Assembly: GCA_902792535.1 (NCBI GenBank)
Contig: CADAZU010000004.1
Coordinates: 1 to 64,000, forward strand
Source of the DNA: an uncultured Bacteroidales bacterium
Lineage (GTDB): Bacteria; Bacteroidota; Bacteroidia; Bacteroidales; Paludibacteraceae
DNA length: 64,000 bases
Reading direction: 5' to 3'
Shown here piece by piece: positions 44,701-52,640 of the stretch. The notes beneath the pieces were generated by a model that had not been told where the DNA came from, did no database searches, and worked only from the letters and a program-made list of their open reading frames with translations. The position numbers and the translations under genes were made by a program. Numbering within the stretch: position 1 is the first letter of the stretch; every line of letters begins with the position of its first letter.

Positions 44701-45084
44701 ATAGTAGCCGTAGTTGGAATAGGTGTTCCGCGTGTGGGTGAAGCGGTTGAGCGAAGCGTTGTATTGCCAGCTGATCGGTCCTTGGACATAGAAGAGGATG
44801 TAGTTCTCTCCTTTGTAAACCGGCACATGCGGCAGGTCGTCAATGTTCGGCAGGGTGAAGTTCTGTTCCTTCTGTGCTCCGCCGTAACCGAATACTTGCA
44901 CTTTCGCCGGGTCGATACCTGCGCTGCGCAGTTCGTCGAAACTCATGCGGCAGACACCGCTTTCGCTCACGCGGATTTTCACCCAATGACCGTCGTTCAG
45001 TACGGATGTGTCGACATACGTATGGATGCCTGCGATCATAGGCAGGCATAGCGCCAAAAGCAATATGGTGAATAGTTTCCTCAT
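41710..45084 (-). CDS. porU: Type IX secretion sortase PorU (gingipain-like)
   Basis: 1124 residues from ATG 45084, which overlaps the upstream TGA. Signal peptide MRKLFTILLLALCLPMIA. The C25 peptidase domain carries the catalytic His in FDYSGHGGYNA and Cys in FATCNFGQCDGG. C-terminal Ig-like and Por-tail-like domain: SVTTYPNPVNAEGIVNLVV...YNINGRLVYS...GIYVYQIRI. PorU removes C-terminal signals of type IX cargo and attaches them to A-LPS. Residues encoded near 44650-44690 (EPSAFSGAPSVISG) derive from a micro-repeat. Confidence 0.95.
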   Translation of the reverse strand: MRKLFTILLLALCLPMIAGIHTYVDTSVLNDGHWVKIRVSESGVCRMSFDELRSAGIDPAKVQVFGYGGAQKEQNFTLPNIDDLPHVPVYKGENYILFYVQGPISWQYNASLNRFTHTRNTYSNYGYYFLTDSYEPSAFSGAPSVISGTPSEVNTYSFYQVINNDTINLIDRTGVSGGGRTFYGEQFTAGQKRIFTFNTPNALNSQNSTINIDLAANSPTTSTFTATFNGTTSKTVSIPALSNHYDFGKAGTISMSGTPVATKQQIQLQFNSANSAALGWLNYIELNTISALTMTGDYMPLRTTSNYKSSTPVRYRLTNAAAGTQVWDVTKLDAIYPMEVSYAEGVATWVGSQADGVHEYVAFNPNGTRFVSAQVVGEVAHQNLHGLSDIDYVIICPEGYEAVSEELARAHEAKEGITWAVVTDQQVYNEFSSGTPDATAYRWLMKMLYDRANSGVGQKPRWLLLMGHGSFDNRNILKSASGTKLLLTYQAKNSLNEINAYASDDYFGWLDDDDALDNKGNWYDQLAHMDIGVGRLPFESLAEARTTVDKLIRYIRNEQTGKWKNQLVYLADDGEDGIHTRTSEVSAELVRTKNPDFVVHKIFLDAYPQEVNASGESYPLAKNRVLNLLKSGVLFFDYSGHGGYNAITSESILNQKDIEQMTNKNHGFWFFATCNFGQCDGGKRCASETALLNPNGGAIGVLAATRTVFATQNIDLNRSICDTLFGHSDVFHYEMTLGEAIAIGKNTCKSTDENRLAYVLLGDPAMRLNYPTTYQVQTTTAVDTLNALSVQHIEGKIIDEDSLVVSDFNGKVDITVYDKMQSIPTRDNDNVGGEPEVIAYNDYPNTIFSGVTDVKEGRFNYTFMVPKDIRYNYGNGRIVYYARTTDSLETMEAVGHFHDFVIGGTGSILAADTTGPKMTIYLNTPAFRDGDKTYATPRFFAELEDDHGINTAGAGIGHDLMLVVDDDPKQIYSLNEYFTAANNSYQKGQVSYLMEALPNGQHSLTFRAWDLLNNSTTKSLNFIVDASLDPSICSVTTYPNPVNAEGIVNLVVNYDQPDELIQTELYLYNINGRLVYSHTQDNPDAVSINLPSLGLQPGIYVYQIRIKSASSRYSANSGKIIVTK
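44650..44690. repeat. CTGATGGC/CTGAAAGC micro-repeat inside porU
   Basis: Units ACTGATGGCG, CGCTGAAAG, CTGATGGCTC and ATAGCTG stand in tandem and give SYEPSAFSGAPSVISG in frame. Same family as 20737-20766, 45260-45292 and 61681-61712. Confidence 0.55.
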
Positions 45085-45611
45085 TTGATCTTGCAATATA
45101 GTTTCTCTTCGCCGTCTATCTCGACGCGGATCACTTCTTCTTTTTGTACCGTTCGCGGAGCTTGCTTCTTCTGGATGTAAATCAGATCCCCTTGCCGGAT
45201 CGTCATCGTCTTGCTTGCCTCCGCGATCGCCTCCTCCGGCGAAAGAACATATTCTGACATCTGATGGCTGACGGCTGATAGCTGACGGCTTTCCACCATT
45301 TCTCCGATCGCCAGCGAGTAGTCAAACGCGATGGCTTGCGTCCAAGGCTTGCCTGCCGCTTGGGCAGCGCGGAGAGCGGCGAGATCGACGAAATCGATTC
45401 CGGGAGCTACTGCGTCGTAGTACCGCTCTGCGAACCGCGGAGCAATCTCTTTGCCCAGACGGCTCACGCGCAGAATGACACATTCGGTTGCTCCTATCTC
45501 TGTCGCACCTTCCGGCATGAAGAAAGGCTTGCGACCGTTCAGCAGACAGCTGTCGCCTTTGAGCACCATCCGGGGCTCGCCTTCGTCATATACAAAGCCT
45601 ATTATCTTCAT
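45081..45611 (-). CDS. Fumarylacetoacetate hydrolase family protein (small form)
   Basis: 176 residues. The order GATECVILRVSRLGKEIAPRFAERYYDAVAPGIDFVDLAALRAAQAAGKPWTQAIAFDYSLAIGE follows FAH-family enzymes, including a likely metal Asp in GIDF. The insertion SRQLSAVSHQMSEYVLSPEEA comes from a micro-repeat. FAH enzymes cleave C-C bonds of acylpyruvates; the substrate here is unknown. Its stop overlaps the porU start, and a promoter lies 20 nt upstream, so it leads the FAH-porU-porV unit. Confidence 0.8.
   Translation of the reverse strand: MKIIGFVYDEGEPRMVLKGDSCLLNGRKPFFMPEGATEIGATECVILRVSRLGKEIAPRFAERYYDAVAPGIDFVDLAALRAAQAAGKPWTQAIAFDYSLAIGEMVESRQLSAVSHQMSEYVLSPEEAIAEASKTMTIRQGDLIYIQKKQAPRTVQKEEVIRVEIDGEEKLYCKIK
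45260..45292. repeat. CTGATGGCTGACGG micro-repeat inside the FAH-like gene
   Basis: Four units (CTGATGG, CTGACGG, CTGATAG, CTGACGG) follow each other and encode the peptide SRQLSAVSHQ in frame. Confidence 0.75.
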
Positions 45612-45630
45612 AGCACCACAAAATGCGCGG

Positions 45631-45662
45631 CAAAATTACAAAAAATATTTTATATATGCAAG
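45631..45662 (-). promoter_or_regulatory. Promoter for FAH-porU-porV
   Basis: On the minus strand CTTG (45659-45662) and TAATTTTG (45631-45638) with 20 nt between. Confidence 0.7.
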
Positions 45663-45703
45663 CATTTAAGCAAAAAGTTGTACTTTTTCTTAATATCTGA
45701 CGA

Positions 45704-47020
45704 CTATTTCGCTCGGATAAACAGTTGCACAGGCGTACCCGTGAAGTCCCACCATTCGCGTAGTTTGTTCTCCAGGAACCGGCGATACGGCTCTTTGACG
45801 TACTGCGGCAGGTTCGCAAAGAACACAAACGTCGGGATCTGGGTGTTCGGCAGCTGGGTACAATATTTGATCTTGATATATTTGCCTTTCCATGCGGGCG
45901 GCGGATAGTTCTCGATCAGCGGCAGGAATTTCTCGTTCAGTTGCGCGGTCGGCACTTTCTTATTCTTGTTTTCATACACATGAATCGCCGTCTCGATCAC
46001 CTTGAAAATACGCTGTTTGGTGAGCGCCGAAGTGAAGATGATAGGGAAGTCCGTAAACGGCGCAATGCGTTCGCGGATAGCACTCTCGTACGCCTTGATA
46101 TCTGCGTTCGTCTTGCTCTCCACCAAGTCCCATTTGTTGATACAAACGACCAAACCTTTCTTGTTCTTCTGAATGAGCGAGTAGATATTCAGATCCTGCG
46201 CCTCAATACCCCGCGTCGCGTCGATCATGAGAATACACACGTCGCTGTTCTCGATCGCGCGGATCGAACGGACAACCGAGTAATACTCCTGGTCTTCGGT
46301 TACTTTCGCTTTCTTGCGGATGCCGGCGGTGTCCACGAGATAGAAGTCCTTGCCGAACTTGTTGTACCGCGTGTAGATCGAGTCGCGCGTCGTGCCGGGA
46401 ATATCGGTCACGATCGTCCGGTCCTCGCCGATGAAGGCATTCAGAATACTCGACTTACCGGCGTTCGGTCGTCCCACGATCGCGAAACGCGGCAACTCTT
46501 CGAGCTCCTCGTCCGAGTCGTCCTCTTTGCGGAAACGGCTCACAACTTCGTCCAGCAGGTCGCCGGTTCCCAGACCGTTCTCCGCGCTGACGATAAACGG
46601 TTCGCCCAGACCGAGTTTGTAGAACTCTGCCGCTCCGTATTGGTTCTCAAAGGTGTCCACTTTGTTGACCGCCAGAATGGTTGGTTTCTTCGCCTGCCGC
46701 AGCAGGTGCGCCACCTCCATGTCAAACTCAGTCACGCCTTCGTTCACATCGACCACCAGCAGCACTACGTCCGCTTCGCGGATAGCGAGATCCACTTGGC
46801 GGTTGATCTCGCTCTCGAAGGTGTCGTCGCTGTTGACCACCCATCCTCCGGTGTCGATCACGCTGAACTCCCGTCCGCACCATTCGGCTTTGCCGTACTG
46901 GCGGTCGCGCGTCGTGCCCGCTGTATTCATCACTATCGCCCGACGCGTACCCGTCAAGCGGTTAAACAGGGTGGATTTGCCTACATTAGGCCTCCCCACA
47001 ATTGCCACAATGTTCCCCAT
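45704..47020 (-). CDS. der: GTPase Der (EngA), ribosome assembly
   Basis: 438 residues with two tandem GTPase domains: [12 protein letters not shown] and DTGG, NKVD in the first; [20 protein letters not shown] in the second (about 175-345), then the KH-like C-terminal domain ([18 protein letters not shown]). Der acts in assembly of the 50S subunit. Its first 35 nt overlap the end of the slyD gene. Confidence 0.98.
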   Translation of the reverse strand: MGNIVAIVGRPNVGKSTLFNRLTGTRRAIVMNTAGTTRDRQYGKAEWCGREFSVIDTGGWVVNSDDTFESEINRQVDLAIREADVVLLVVDVNEGVTEFDMEVAHLLRQAKKPTILAVNKVDTFENQYGAAEFYKLGLGEPFIVSAENGLGTGDLLDEVVSRFRKEDDSDEELEELPRFAIVGRPNAGKSSILNAFIGEDRTIVTDIPGTTRDSIYTRYNKFGKDFYLVDTAGIRKKAKVTEDQEYYSVVRSIRAIENSDVCILMIDATRGIEAQDLNIYSLIQKNKKGLVVCINKWDLVESKTNADIKAYESAIRERIAPFTDFPIIFTSALTKQRIFKVIETAIHVYENKNKKVPTAQLNEKFLPLIENYPPPAWKGKYIKIKYCTQLPNTQIPTFVFFANLPQYVKEPYRRFLENKLREWWDFTGTPVQLFIRAK

Positions 47021-47552
47021 CGCAATTATTACAATTAGAATGACACTTTCCGCAATGATGCGGGTTTCTGATAGCTTGCAACTCGCCTTCCGTCACGTCG
47101 CGGATAGAAATGATCTTGCCCTTGAAATGCAAGTCCTCTCCGGCATAAGGATGGTTCAGGTCGATCGTCACTTGGTCGTCTGTGATCTCGCATACCTGCG
47201 CTTTGACCACTTGTCCGTCCGTGGTGTTCATCGGCACGATCGCACCTACATACACGCGCTCGTCGTCAAACTCACCGTCGCCGTTGAAGAACATATTCTT
47301 CGGCAGGTCCATCAGACCCTCCTGAATATACTCGCCATAGGCGTCTTTGGCTGCCAGCACGAAATCGAAGCTCTCGCCTTCCGCTTTGCCCTCCATCTGG
47401 GCTTCGAAAGCCGGCAGCATCATTCCTTCGCCGTGGCACCACACCAGCGGAGTCTCCTCCGTCGCTTTTTCCATTAACTCTTCTTTACCGCCTTCGCCGT
47501 TGATATACAGCTCATACGTAGCGGTTACTACTTTTAAATTCTCTACTTTCAT
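46986..47552 (-). CDS. slyD: SlyD-type FKBP prolyl isomerase with Cys/His tail
   Basis: 188 residues. FKBP part ([34 protein letters not shown]) with the insert-in-flap domain in the middle (about 70-130) and [20 protein letters not shown] [14 protein letters not shown] at the end. The tail [24 protein letters not shown] is rich in Cys and His and should bind nickel or zinc, as the SlyD tail does. The last 11 codons are read in another frame as the start of der. Confidence 0.93.
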   Translation of the reverse strand: MKVENLKVVTATYELYINGEGGKEELMEKATEETPLVWCHGEGMMLPAFEAQMEGKAEGESFDFVLAAKDAYGEYIQEGLMDLPKNMFFNGDGEFDDERVYVGAIVPMNTTDGQVVKAQVCEITDDQVTIDLNHPYAGEDLHFKGKIISIRDVTEGELQAIRNPHHCGKCHSNCNNCDGEHCGNCGEA

Positions 47553-47582
47553 AATATTTCCTAAAATTTTATATCATTCTTA

Positions 47583-47618
47583 TCTCCTCCCTTTATGGGA
47601 GGTCGGGTGGGGCTTTTT
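47583..47618. repeat. CTCCTCCC...GGGAGGTCGGGTGGGG dispersed repeat
   Basis: CTCCTCCCTTTATGGGAGG forms a hairpin and is followed by TCGGGTGGGG. A second copy, with TTGAGG in the loop, lies at 61203-61232. It separates slyD from the LptD-like gene and could act as a weak terminator for the latter. Confidence 0.7.
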
Positions 47619-50421
47619 ACCACCAGTTAACACGTCCGTTCGTGCTCTGGTTGCTGCTCTTGTCATATTTCAGGTCGCTCAGGATCGACGCATTCACGCC
47701 GATATGGAACGTATAACTCTTGAACGGTCCGATCGGGTTGATGCTGGCGGTCATGTTCCAGCAATGCAGGTCGCGGCTGATGTTGAACGTGCAACTCGTC
47801 ACTTTCATGTAGTCGAAATTATACGTCATGTTGGCGCTCACTTTCCATCCTTTGCCGAGACCGATGTTGCCGCTTAAACTCAGCGAATTACGCCATTTCA
47901 TCTTGTAATACATTCGTTCGTAGTCAAACTCGCTCCCGGGGGCATATGCCAGCGAGTAGTTGATCGACAGGCTCCATGGGAACTCGGTCCGCACATAGCC
48001 GTCGTCCACTTCGGACTCTTTCTTGCTCTCCCGTTTGGCGCCTTTGTCCATGCCGTCGCTGCCTTTCTCGATGGGCTCTAGCGTCTCCCCTTGATCACTT
48101 GATCCTTGGTCACTTGGTACTTCTCTTTCACCCCTCCGTTTGTCTATCGCCGCTTTCCATTTCTTGAGCGTCTGGTTGTTGAAGGTGTAACTGAAGTTCC
48201 AACTGAAGCCGCTCCAGTGCGGGAAACGTCCGTTGTGCCAGTACTGTTTGTTGGTGCGCACCGGGTTGCCCGCGGCGTTGAGCTGGTACATATACGGATC
48301 CAGCGAAGTGTTCAGGTTGAGCGAGTAGTTGTTCAGCTTCGGGAATTTCAACCTCAGGTTCACCGAGAAATTGCTCCAGTTCATACTGTCCGCCGCAAAG
48401 TTATAGCCGCCGTTGACCGAAAAATTATCAATCAGACTGATCACTCTGTACGGCTGTTTGCCCGTCGTGTCTTTCGTGTTCACCACTTTGACCTCCAGGT
48501 TGTTTGCCACGCCGAAATTGAGCGTCGCTGCCATCCCTCGCGGAGCGTTGCCTTGCGAATAAGCCGAATACACCCGATGCTGGAAAACCGGATTGCCGGC
48601 TTCGTCCACTTTCTGGATCTTACGCCCCGTGATCGAGTCCACGCCCGCGTAGATCGGCTCTTCGTAACTGCCGTGGTAGCCCCAGAAAGACGTACCGAAA
48701 TCAGGGTGGTACGAGATAGAGAGAGTAGGGGTTACTACATGGCGGAATTTCTCCACTTTGCTGTGCGGGAAAAGCCTCTTCAGCGGCGTGTAGAATCCGT
48801 ATAACTTCGTGCTGAGGCTGAGTCCCACGTCGAAATCAAACACGTTGAAAAATCCGTTCGTCGTGTCTCGTGCCAGAGCTTGCGCCTGGTCGTCCCAATG
48901 TTGGTCCACACGGGTGAAATACATCCGGTCGCGCAGGTTGATATGCGGCGAGACGGACAGGTATTTGAATAGCATGAAGCTCGCTTTGATCGGCAGCGAA
49001 TGGTTGATGCTCGTCTGCCAGTCGCGGAAGAAATTGGAGTGGAAAAACTCTTTCTCTTTGATGCTGTTGCCTTGGATTTTTCCGTTCATTGAGTAGCTCA
49101 TGCTGATCTTCTCGTACCATTTCTCTTTGCCTGCCACTTTGCCTTTGCGTTTGAGCGTCGCCTGCCGCCATAGCTTGAACGGATACTGGCTGCTCATGTT
49201 GACCGTGAACTGCGGAGCGGTCAGACTGATCGTCGAGTCGCTTGTCCGTTGTGTCAGACTCGCGCTCATGCTCAGCGTCCAAGGGCTGTCCGGGAAACGC
49301 TGGGTGTAGTTGATCGTACTGCTCTTCGTGTTCGTCGAATACAGGTTCGGGTTGTAGTAACTGTTGATATTACTCCGGTCGTAACCGCTCGTCGAGAAAT
49401 TGACGCTCGCCGAAAAAGTGCTGTACGGGTTCGCTTTCGAGTCCTGGCTGTGGTTCCAAGTCAGGCTGAAGTTTTTCGCCGCCGAATAATCCGGCATGCC
49501 TTGCTCGCTCGTCACGTCGTTGCGGTAATTGATACTCAGACTACCCGAGAAATGGTACCTCCACAGGTACTTGGTCGTCGCCGAAACCGCCCATGTGCCG
49601 CGGCTGTAAATATCGCCTTTCACCTCCAGATCGAGGTAATCGCATATCGCGAAATAGTATCCCAAGCCTTGCAGATACAAGCCGCGCGAGTAGTCGTCGC
49701 CGAAGTTCGGCATGATCAGACCGCTCGAATAACTGTTCGTGAAGGGGAAGAATCCGAACGGCAGAGCGATCGGCAGCGGCACATCGCCCACCACCAGATA
49801 AGACGGACCCGCAGCAATGTACTCACCCGGTTTCACTTTCGCTTTCGTCAGTTTCATGTAGAAATGCGGATGGTCGTGATTGTCGCAAGTGGTGTACTGT
49901 CCGCCGCCCAGCATCATCTCGTCGCCATGCATTTTCTTCGTCTTGTCCGCGATGATATAGCCTTCGCCCTGCTGGGTCACCACATGCCGGATATAACCTT
50001 TCTGCGTCTTGATATTATAGGTAATCTCGTTCGTCTCGTAACTCTCTTTGCCGTCTTTGAAAACCGGCTTGCCATGCCATTCTTCGTACAGCGAATCATA
50101 CACGCCGTGTGCGTAGATCAGGCTGGAGTCGATGTTCATGCGGATGAAATCGGACGTCAGTTCCATCGATTCGTATTTCAGCTCACCCTGACCGTGCAGA
50201 TAAGCCGTTCCGTTCCCCATCATAATCATCGAGTCCTTCGACTGGTAATGCACCGGTCCCTTCAACTCGCTCTCTTTCTTCGGCTTCGCTTCCGGCTGAA
50301 TGCTGTCTGCCTTCGTACTTCGTACATCGTCACTTCGTACTTCGGGTATACTATCCTCTGCCCATACTGCTGTGAAGCAGCATAGGAGCATTAAAAATAA
50401 TATGTGTACCCGCACGCGCAT
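47617..50421 (-). CDS. LptD-like LPS assembly outer-membrane protein
   Basis: 934 residues from ATG 50421. Signal peptide MRVRVHILFLMLLCCFTAVWA. Residues about 60-200 form an OstA/LptA-like N-terminal domain (GNGTAYLHGQGELKYESMELTSDFIRMN, ITYNIKTQKGYIRHV, YTTCDNHDHPHFYMKL), followed by a very large barrel (LPFGFFPFTNSYSSGLIMPNFGDDYSRGLYLQGLGYYF and many aromatic strands). This is the long LptD form of Bacteroidetes, which inserts lipopolysaccharide in the outer leaflet. Two micro-repeats encode EVRSDDVRSTK near the N-terminus and PSDQGSSDQG in an extended loop. Confidence 0.85.
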   Translation of the reverse strand: MRVRVHILFLMLLCCFTAVWAEDSIPEVRSDDVRSTKADSIQPEAKPKKESELKGPVHYQSKDSMIMMGNGTAYLHGQGELKYESMELTSDFIRMNIDSSLIYAHGVYDSLYEEWHGKPVFKDGKESYETNEITYNIKTQKGYIRHVVTQQGEGYIIADKTKKMHGDEMMLGGGQYTTCDNHDHPHFYMKLTKAKVKPGEYIAAGPSYLVVGDVPLPIALPFGFFPFTNSYSSGLIMPNFGDDYSRGLYLQGLGYYFAICDYLDLEVKGDIYSRGTWAVSATTKYLWRYHFSGSLSINYRNDVTSEQGMPDYSAAKNFSLTWNHSQDSKANPYSTFSASVNFSTSGYDRSNINSYYNPNLYSTNTKSSTINYTQRFPDSPWTLSMSASLTQRTSDSTISLTAPQFTVNMSSQYPFKLWRQATLKRKGKVAGKEKWYEKISMSYSMNGKIQGNSIKEKEFFHSNFFRDWQTSINHSLPIKASFMLFKYLSVSPHINLRDRMYFTRVDQHWDDQAQALARDTTNGFFNVFDFDVGLSLSTKLYGFYTPLKRLFPHSKVEKFRHVVTPTLSISYHPDFGTSFWGYHGSYEEPIYAGVDSITGRKIQKVDEAGNPVFQHRVYSAYSQGNAPRGMAATLNFGVANNLEVKVVNTKDTTGKQPYRVISLIDNFSVNGGYNFAADSMNWSNFSVNLRLKFPKLNNYSLNLNTSLDPYMYQLNAAGNPVRTNKQYWHNGRFPHWSGFSWNFSYTFNNQTLKKWKAAIDKRRGEREVPSDQGSSDQGETLEPIEKGSDGMDKGAKRESKKESEVDDGYVRTEFPWSLSINYSLAYAPGSEFDYERMYYKMKWRNSLSLSGNIGLGKGWKVSANMTYNFDYMKVTSCTFNISRDLHCWNMTASINPIGPFKSYTFHIGVNASILSDLKYDKSSNQSTNGRVNWW
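48088..48124. repeat. CTTGATCA/CTTGGTCA micro-repeat inside the LptD-like gene
   Basis: Tandem units CTTGATCA, CTTGATC, CTTGGTCA, CTTGGTA give EVPSDQGSSDQGETLE in frame, in a charged loop of the barrel. Confidence 0.65.
50311..50346. repeat. ACTTCGTAC micro-repeat inside the LptD-like gene
   Basis: CTTCGTACTTCGTACATCGTCACTTCG-type units encode VRSDDVRSTKADS just after the signal peptide, in a presumably disordered segment. Confidence 0.65.
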
Positions 50422-50445
50422 AATACGCCAAAATAAATTCGGGCG

Positions 50446-50477
50446 CAAAATTACAAAAATATTTTGATATATGCAAA
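50446..50477 (-). promoter_or_regulatory. Promoter for the LptD-like gene
   Basis: On the minus strand TTTG (50474-50477) and TAATTTTG (50446-50453) with 20 nt between. Confidence 0.7.
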
Positions 50478-50482
50478 AAAAA

Positions 50483-50514
50483 GTTGCACATGTGCGATTT
50501 TTATACTATCTTTG
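50483..50514 (+). promoter_or_regulatory. Promoter for the M20 peptidase gene
   Basis: GTTG (50483-50486) and TATCTTTG (50507-50514) with 20 nt between, divergent from the LptD promoter only 6 nt away. Confidence 0.65.
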
Positions 50515-50557
50515 CACCCAATTTGTAGCAAAAAATTTTATTTATTGTAAAATAAAT

Positions 50558-51967
50558 ATGGACGTTTTATCGTATATCAACGCTCATCGCGAGCGGTTTA
50601 TGGACGAATGGGCTTCGCTCATTCGCATCCCTTCGGTCAGTTGCCAGGCGGAGCACAAAGCGGACATGATCCGTTGTGCCGAGCGTTGGCGTGAACTACT
50701 CCTTGCTGCCGGCTGCCAGAAAGCGGAAGTCCTTCCCTCCCCCGGCAATCCCTTCGTCTTCGCGGAATATAATTCTCAATTCTCTGATAATCGTGCCCCT
50801 TTGGGGCTAAGAACTCCCAATTCTCAATTACCCACGGTCTTGGTTTACGCCCACTACGATGTCATGCCCGTTGAGCCGCTCGACCAGTGGCTCTCCGATC
50901 CGTGGGAACCGTCTATCCGCGACGGACGGCTCTATGCCCGCGGAGCGGATGATGACAAAGGCCAGGCGATGATTCAAGCCAAAGCCTTTGAATACATGGT
51001 CAAAACCGGTCAACTCCGCTGCAACGTCAAGTTCATTTTCGAGGGCGAAGAAGAGATCGGTTCTCCTTCGCTTGAAGCCTTCTTGGAGGAACATAAAGAG
51101 CTGCTCAAAGCCGACATAATTCTCGTTTCCGACACCTCCATGATCGGCAAAGACACCCCTTCGATCACCACCGGACTCCGCGGTCTCGCGTACTGGCAGA
51201 TCGAAGTGGACGGACCGAACAGAGACCTCCATTCTGGACATTTTGGCGGAGCCGTCAAAAACCCCGTCAATGCACTCTGCGAAATGCTTGCGCAGATCGT
51301 CGATAAGGACGGTAGAATAACGATTCCCGGCTTCTACGATGATGTCCTGCCTATCCCCGAAGAAGAGCGTGCGATGATTGCCAAGATTCCTTTCTCACAG
51401 GAAAAATACAACACTTCTATCGGAGTGGATGATGTCTTCGGAGAAAAGGGTTATTCGACCCTCGAACGCAACTCCTGCAGACCCTCTTTCGACATCTGCG
51501 GCATCTGGGGAGGTTATACCGGAGAGGGCTCCAAAACGGTTCTCCCGTCCAAAGCTTTTGCCAAAGTCTCCTGCCGTCTGGTCGCCAACCAGGATCACGA
51601 GAAAATCTCACGCGCCTTCATAGATTATATTGAGTCCCTCAAGCCGCAAGGTGTCCGCGTCAAAGTCACCCCTATGCACGGCGGTCAGGGCTATGTCTGC
51701 CCGATTGATATTCCGGCATACAAAGCAGCCGAAAAAGGCTTCGAAATAGCCTTCGGCAAACGTCCGCTGGCGGCGCGCCGTGGTGGCTCTATTCCTATCA
51801 TAGCAGCCTTTGAACAGATCCTCGGTTGCAAAACGATCCTCATGGGCTTCGGTTTGGAGCAGAATGCCATCCATTCCCCCAACGAATCCATGGACCTCGA
51901 CGTCTGGCAAAAAGGCATCGTCGCCGTCTCCGAGTTCTACAAATCCTTCGCCCAAGGGCACGATTAA
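50558..51967 (+). CDS. M20 family dipeptidase
   Basis: 469 residues from ATG 50558; the upstream in-frame part contains the promoter. Zinc ligands are in order: YAHYDVMP (His), YARGADDDKGQ (Asp), FEGEEEIGS (Glu pair), LVSDT (Asp) and QNAIHSPNE (His). The lid domain contains DLHSGHFGGAVKNP. Likely hydrolyses dipeptides in the cytoplasm, since no signal peptide is present. A repeat-derived insertion, NSQFSDNRAPLGLRTPNSQLP, precedes the TVLVYAHYDV strand and is likely an added surface loop. Confidence 0.93.
   Translation: MDVLSYINAHRERFMDEWASLIRIPSVSCQAEHKADMIRCAERWRELLLAAGCQKAEVLPSPGNPFVFAEYNSQFSDNRAPLGLRTPNSQLPTVLVYAHYDVMPVEPLDQWLSDPWEPSIRDGRLYARGADDDKGQAMIQAKAFEYMVKTGQLRCNVKFIFEGEEEIGSPSLEAFLEEHKELLKADIILVSDTSMIGKDTPSITTGLRGLAYWQIEVDGPNRDLHSGHFGGAVKNPVNALCEMLAQIVDKDGRITIPGFYDDVLPIPEEERAMIAKIPFSQEKYNTSIGVDDVFGEKGYSTLERNSCRPSFDICGIWGGYTGEGSKTVLPSKAFAKVSCRLVANQDHEKISRAFIDYIESLKPQGVRVKVTPMHGGQGYVCPIDIPAYKAAEKGFEIAFGKRPLAARRGGSIPIIAAFEQILGCKTILMGFGLEQNAIHSPNESMDLDVWQKGIVAVSEFYKSFAQGHD
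50769..50830. repeat. Palindromic element with AATTCTC ends inside the M20 peptidase gene
   Basis: AATTCTCAATTCTC, a hairpin core (GTGCCCCTTTGGGGCTAAGA), then CCCAATTCTCAATTA. The core matches the reverse complement of 22085-22110 with two mismatches. It is read through in frame as about 20 extra residues. Confidence 0.85.
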
Positions 51968-51977
51968 TGAGATTTTT

Positions 51978-52009
51978 CTTGCATATATCAAATATTTGTT
52001 GTAATTTTG
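51978..52009 (+). promoter_or_regulatory. Promoter for the DUF4160/DUF2442 pair
   Basis: CTTG (51978-51981) and TAATTTTG (52002-52009) with 20 nt between; the ATG is 28 nt downstream. Confidence 0.7.
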
Positions 52010-52037
52010 CACCACAAAATCATTAATACCAGCAATT

Positions 52038-52295
52038 ATGCCTGAAATCAGTCGTTTTTATGGAATAATAATTTGTCTTTATTGGAAAGACCATAATCCG
52101 CCTCATGTTCATTTTACGTATGGAGACTACGAATGTAGTATAAGCGTTTTGGATAGAATTGTAGATGGCCAAGCTCCGGCGAAAGTGATCAGCAAAGTCA
52201 ATCAATGGATAGATTTGCATGAACAGGAAATCCTTTCTTTGTGGGAGAGTGCGCAGGCTGGCAAGCAAATAGGAAGAATAGAACCTTTAAAATAA
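52038..52295 (+). CDS. DUF4160 protein
   Basis: 85 residues. PEISRFYGIIICLYWKDHNPPHVHFTYGDYECSI is the DUF4160 signature, with the invariant-looking HNPPHVH. Followed after 6 nt by a DUF2442 gene. Such pairs are widespread and mobile, and have been suggested to be toxin-antitoxin-like, but I know of no firm proof. The two genes and their promoter form a self-contained cassette directly upstream of the restriction enzyme gene. Confidence 0.88.
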   Translation: MPEISRFYGIIICLYWKDHNPPHVHFTYGDYECSISVLDRIVDGQAPAKVISKVNQWIDLHEQEILSLWESAQAGKQIGRIEPLK

Positions 52296-52301
52296 ATATA
52301 T

Positions 52302-52535
52302 ATGTTACGTGTAAAAGATGTTGATTATCAAGGAGACTACCGGTTGGCTCTTACTTTTAGTGACGGAGTGCATAAGGTAGTGGATCTGGAACCTCATTTA
52401 AATGGTGAGGTGTTTGGCTCTTTGCGTGACAAAGACCAATTCATTCAGTATGCGCTCACGCCTGTTACTATCGAATGGGCTAATGGAGCTGATTTCGCTC
52501 CGGAGTATCTGTACGAAATAGGAACTACAGTATAA
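52302..52535 (+). CDS. DUF2442 protein
   Basis: 77 residues. The order VKDVDYQGDYRLALTFSDGVHKVVDLEPHL...FGSLRDKDQFIQYAL...TIEWANGADFAPEYLYE is that of DUF2442, where the WxNGxDFxPExLY end is diagnostic. Function unproven; the family is usually encoded next to DUF4160. Probably translated from the same mRNA. Confidence 0.9.
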   Translation: MLRVKDVDYQGDYRLALTFSDGVHKVVDLEPHLNGEVFGSLRDKDQFIQYALTPVTIEWANGADFAPEYLYEIGTTV

Positions 52536-52553
52536 CCTCGTCGCTTGCGGACG

Positions 52554-52567
52554 GTGCTTACGAGCAC
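52554..52567. other. Small hairpin in the leader before the methyltransferase gene
   Basis: GTGCT-TACG-AGCAC, a perfect 5-bp stem in the 105-nt gap between DUF2442 and the methyltransferase-nuclease gene. No T-run follows, so it is not a normal terminator. Confidence 0.4.
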
Positions 52568-52640
52568 TACGGTAAAGCACGCATCCCTCACGATGTAAAA
52601 AGGAGGACATATTTTATAGCGAACCATAACAGACGCTACT

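Noticed and set aside
45941..47038. 365-codon plus-strand frame opposite der
   Set aside because: Mirror frame of a GC-rich conserved gene; Der motifs on the other strand are complete.
49249..50385. 378-codon plus-strand frame opposite the LptD-like gene
   Set aside because: Arg/Val-rich antisense translation without domains; no promoter or ribosome-binding site.
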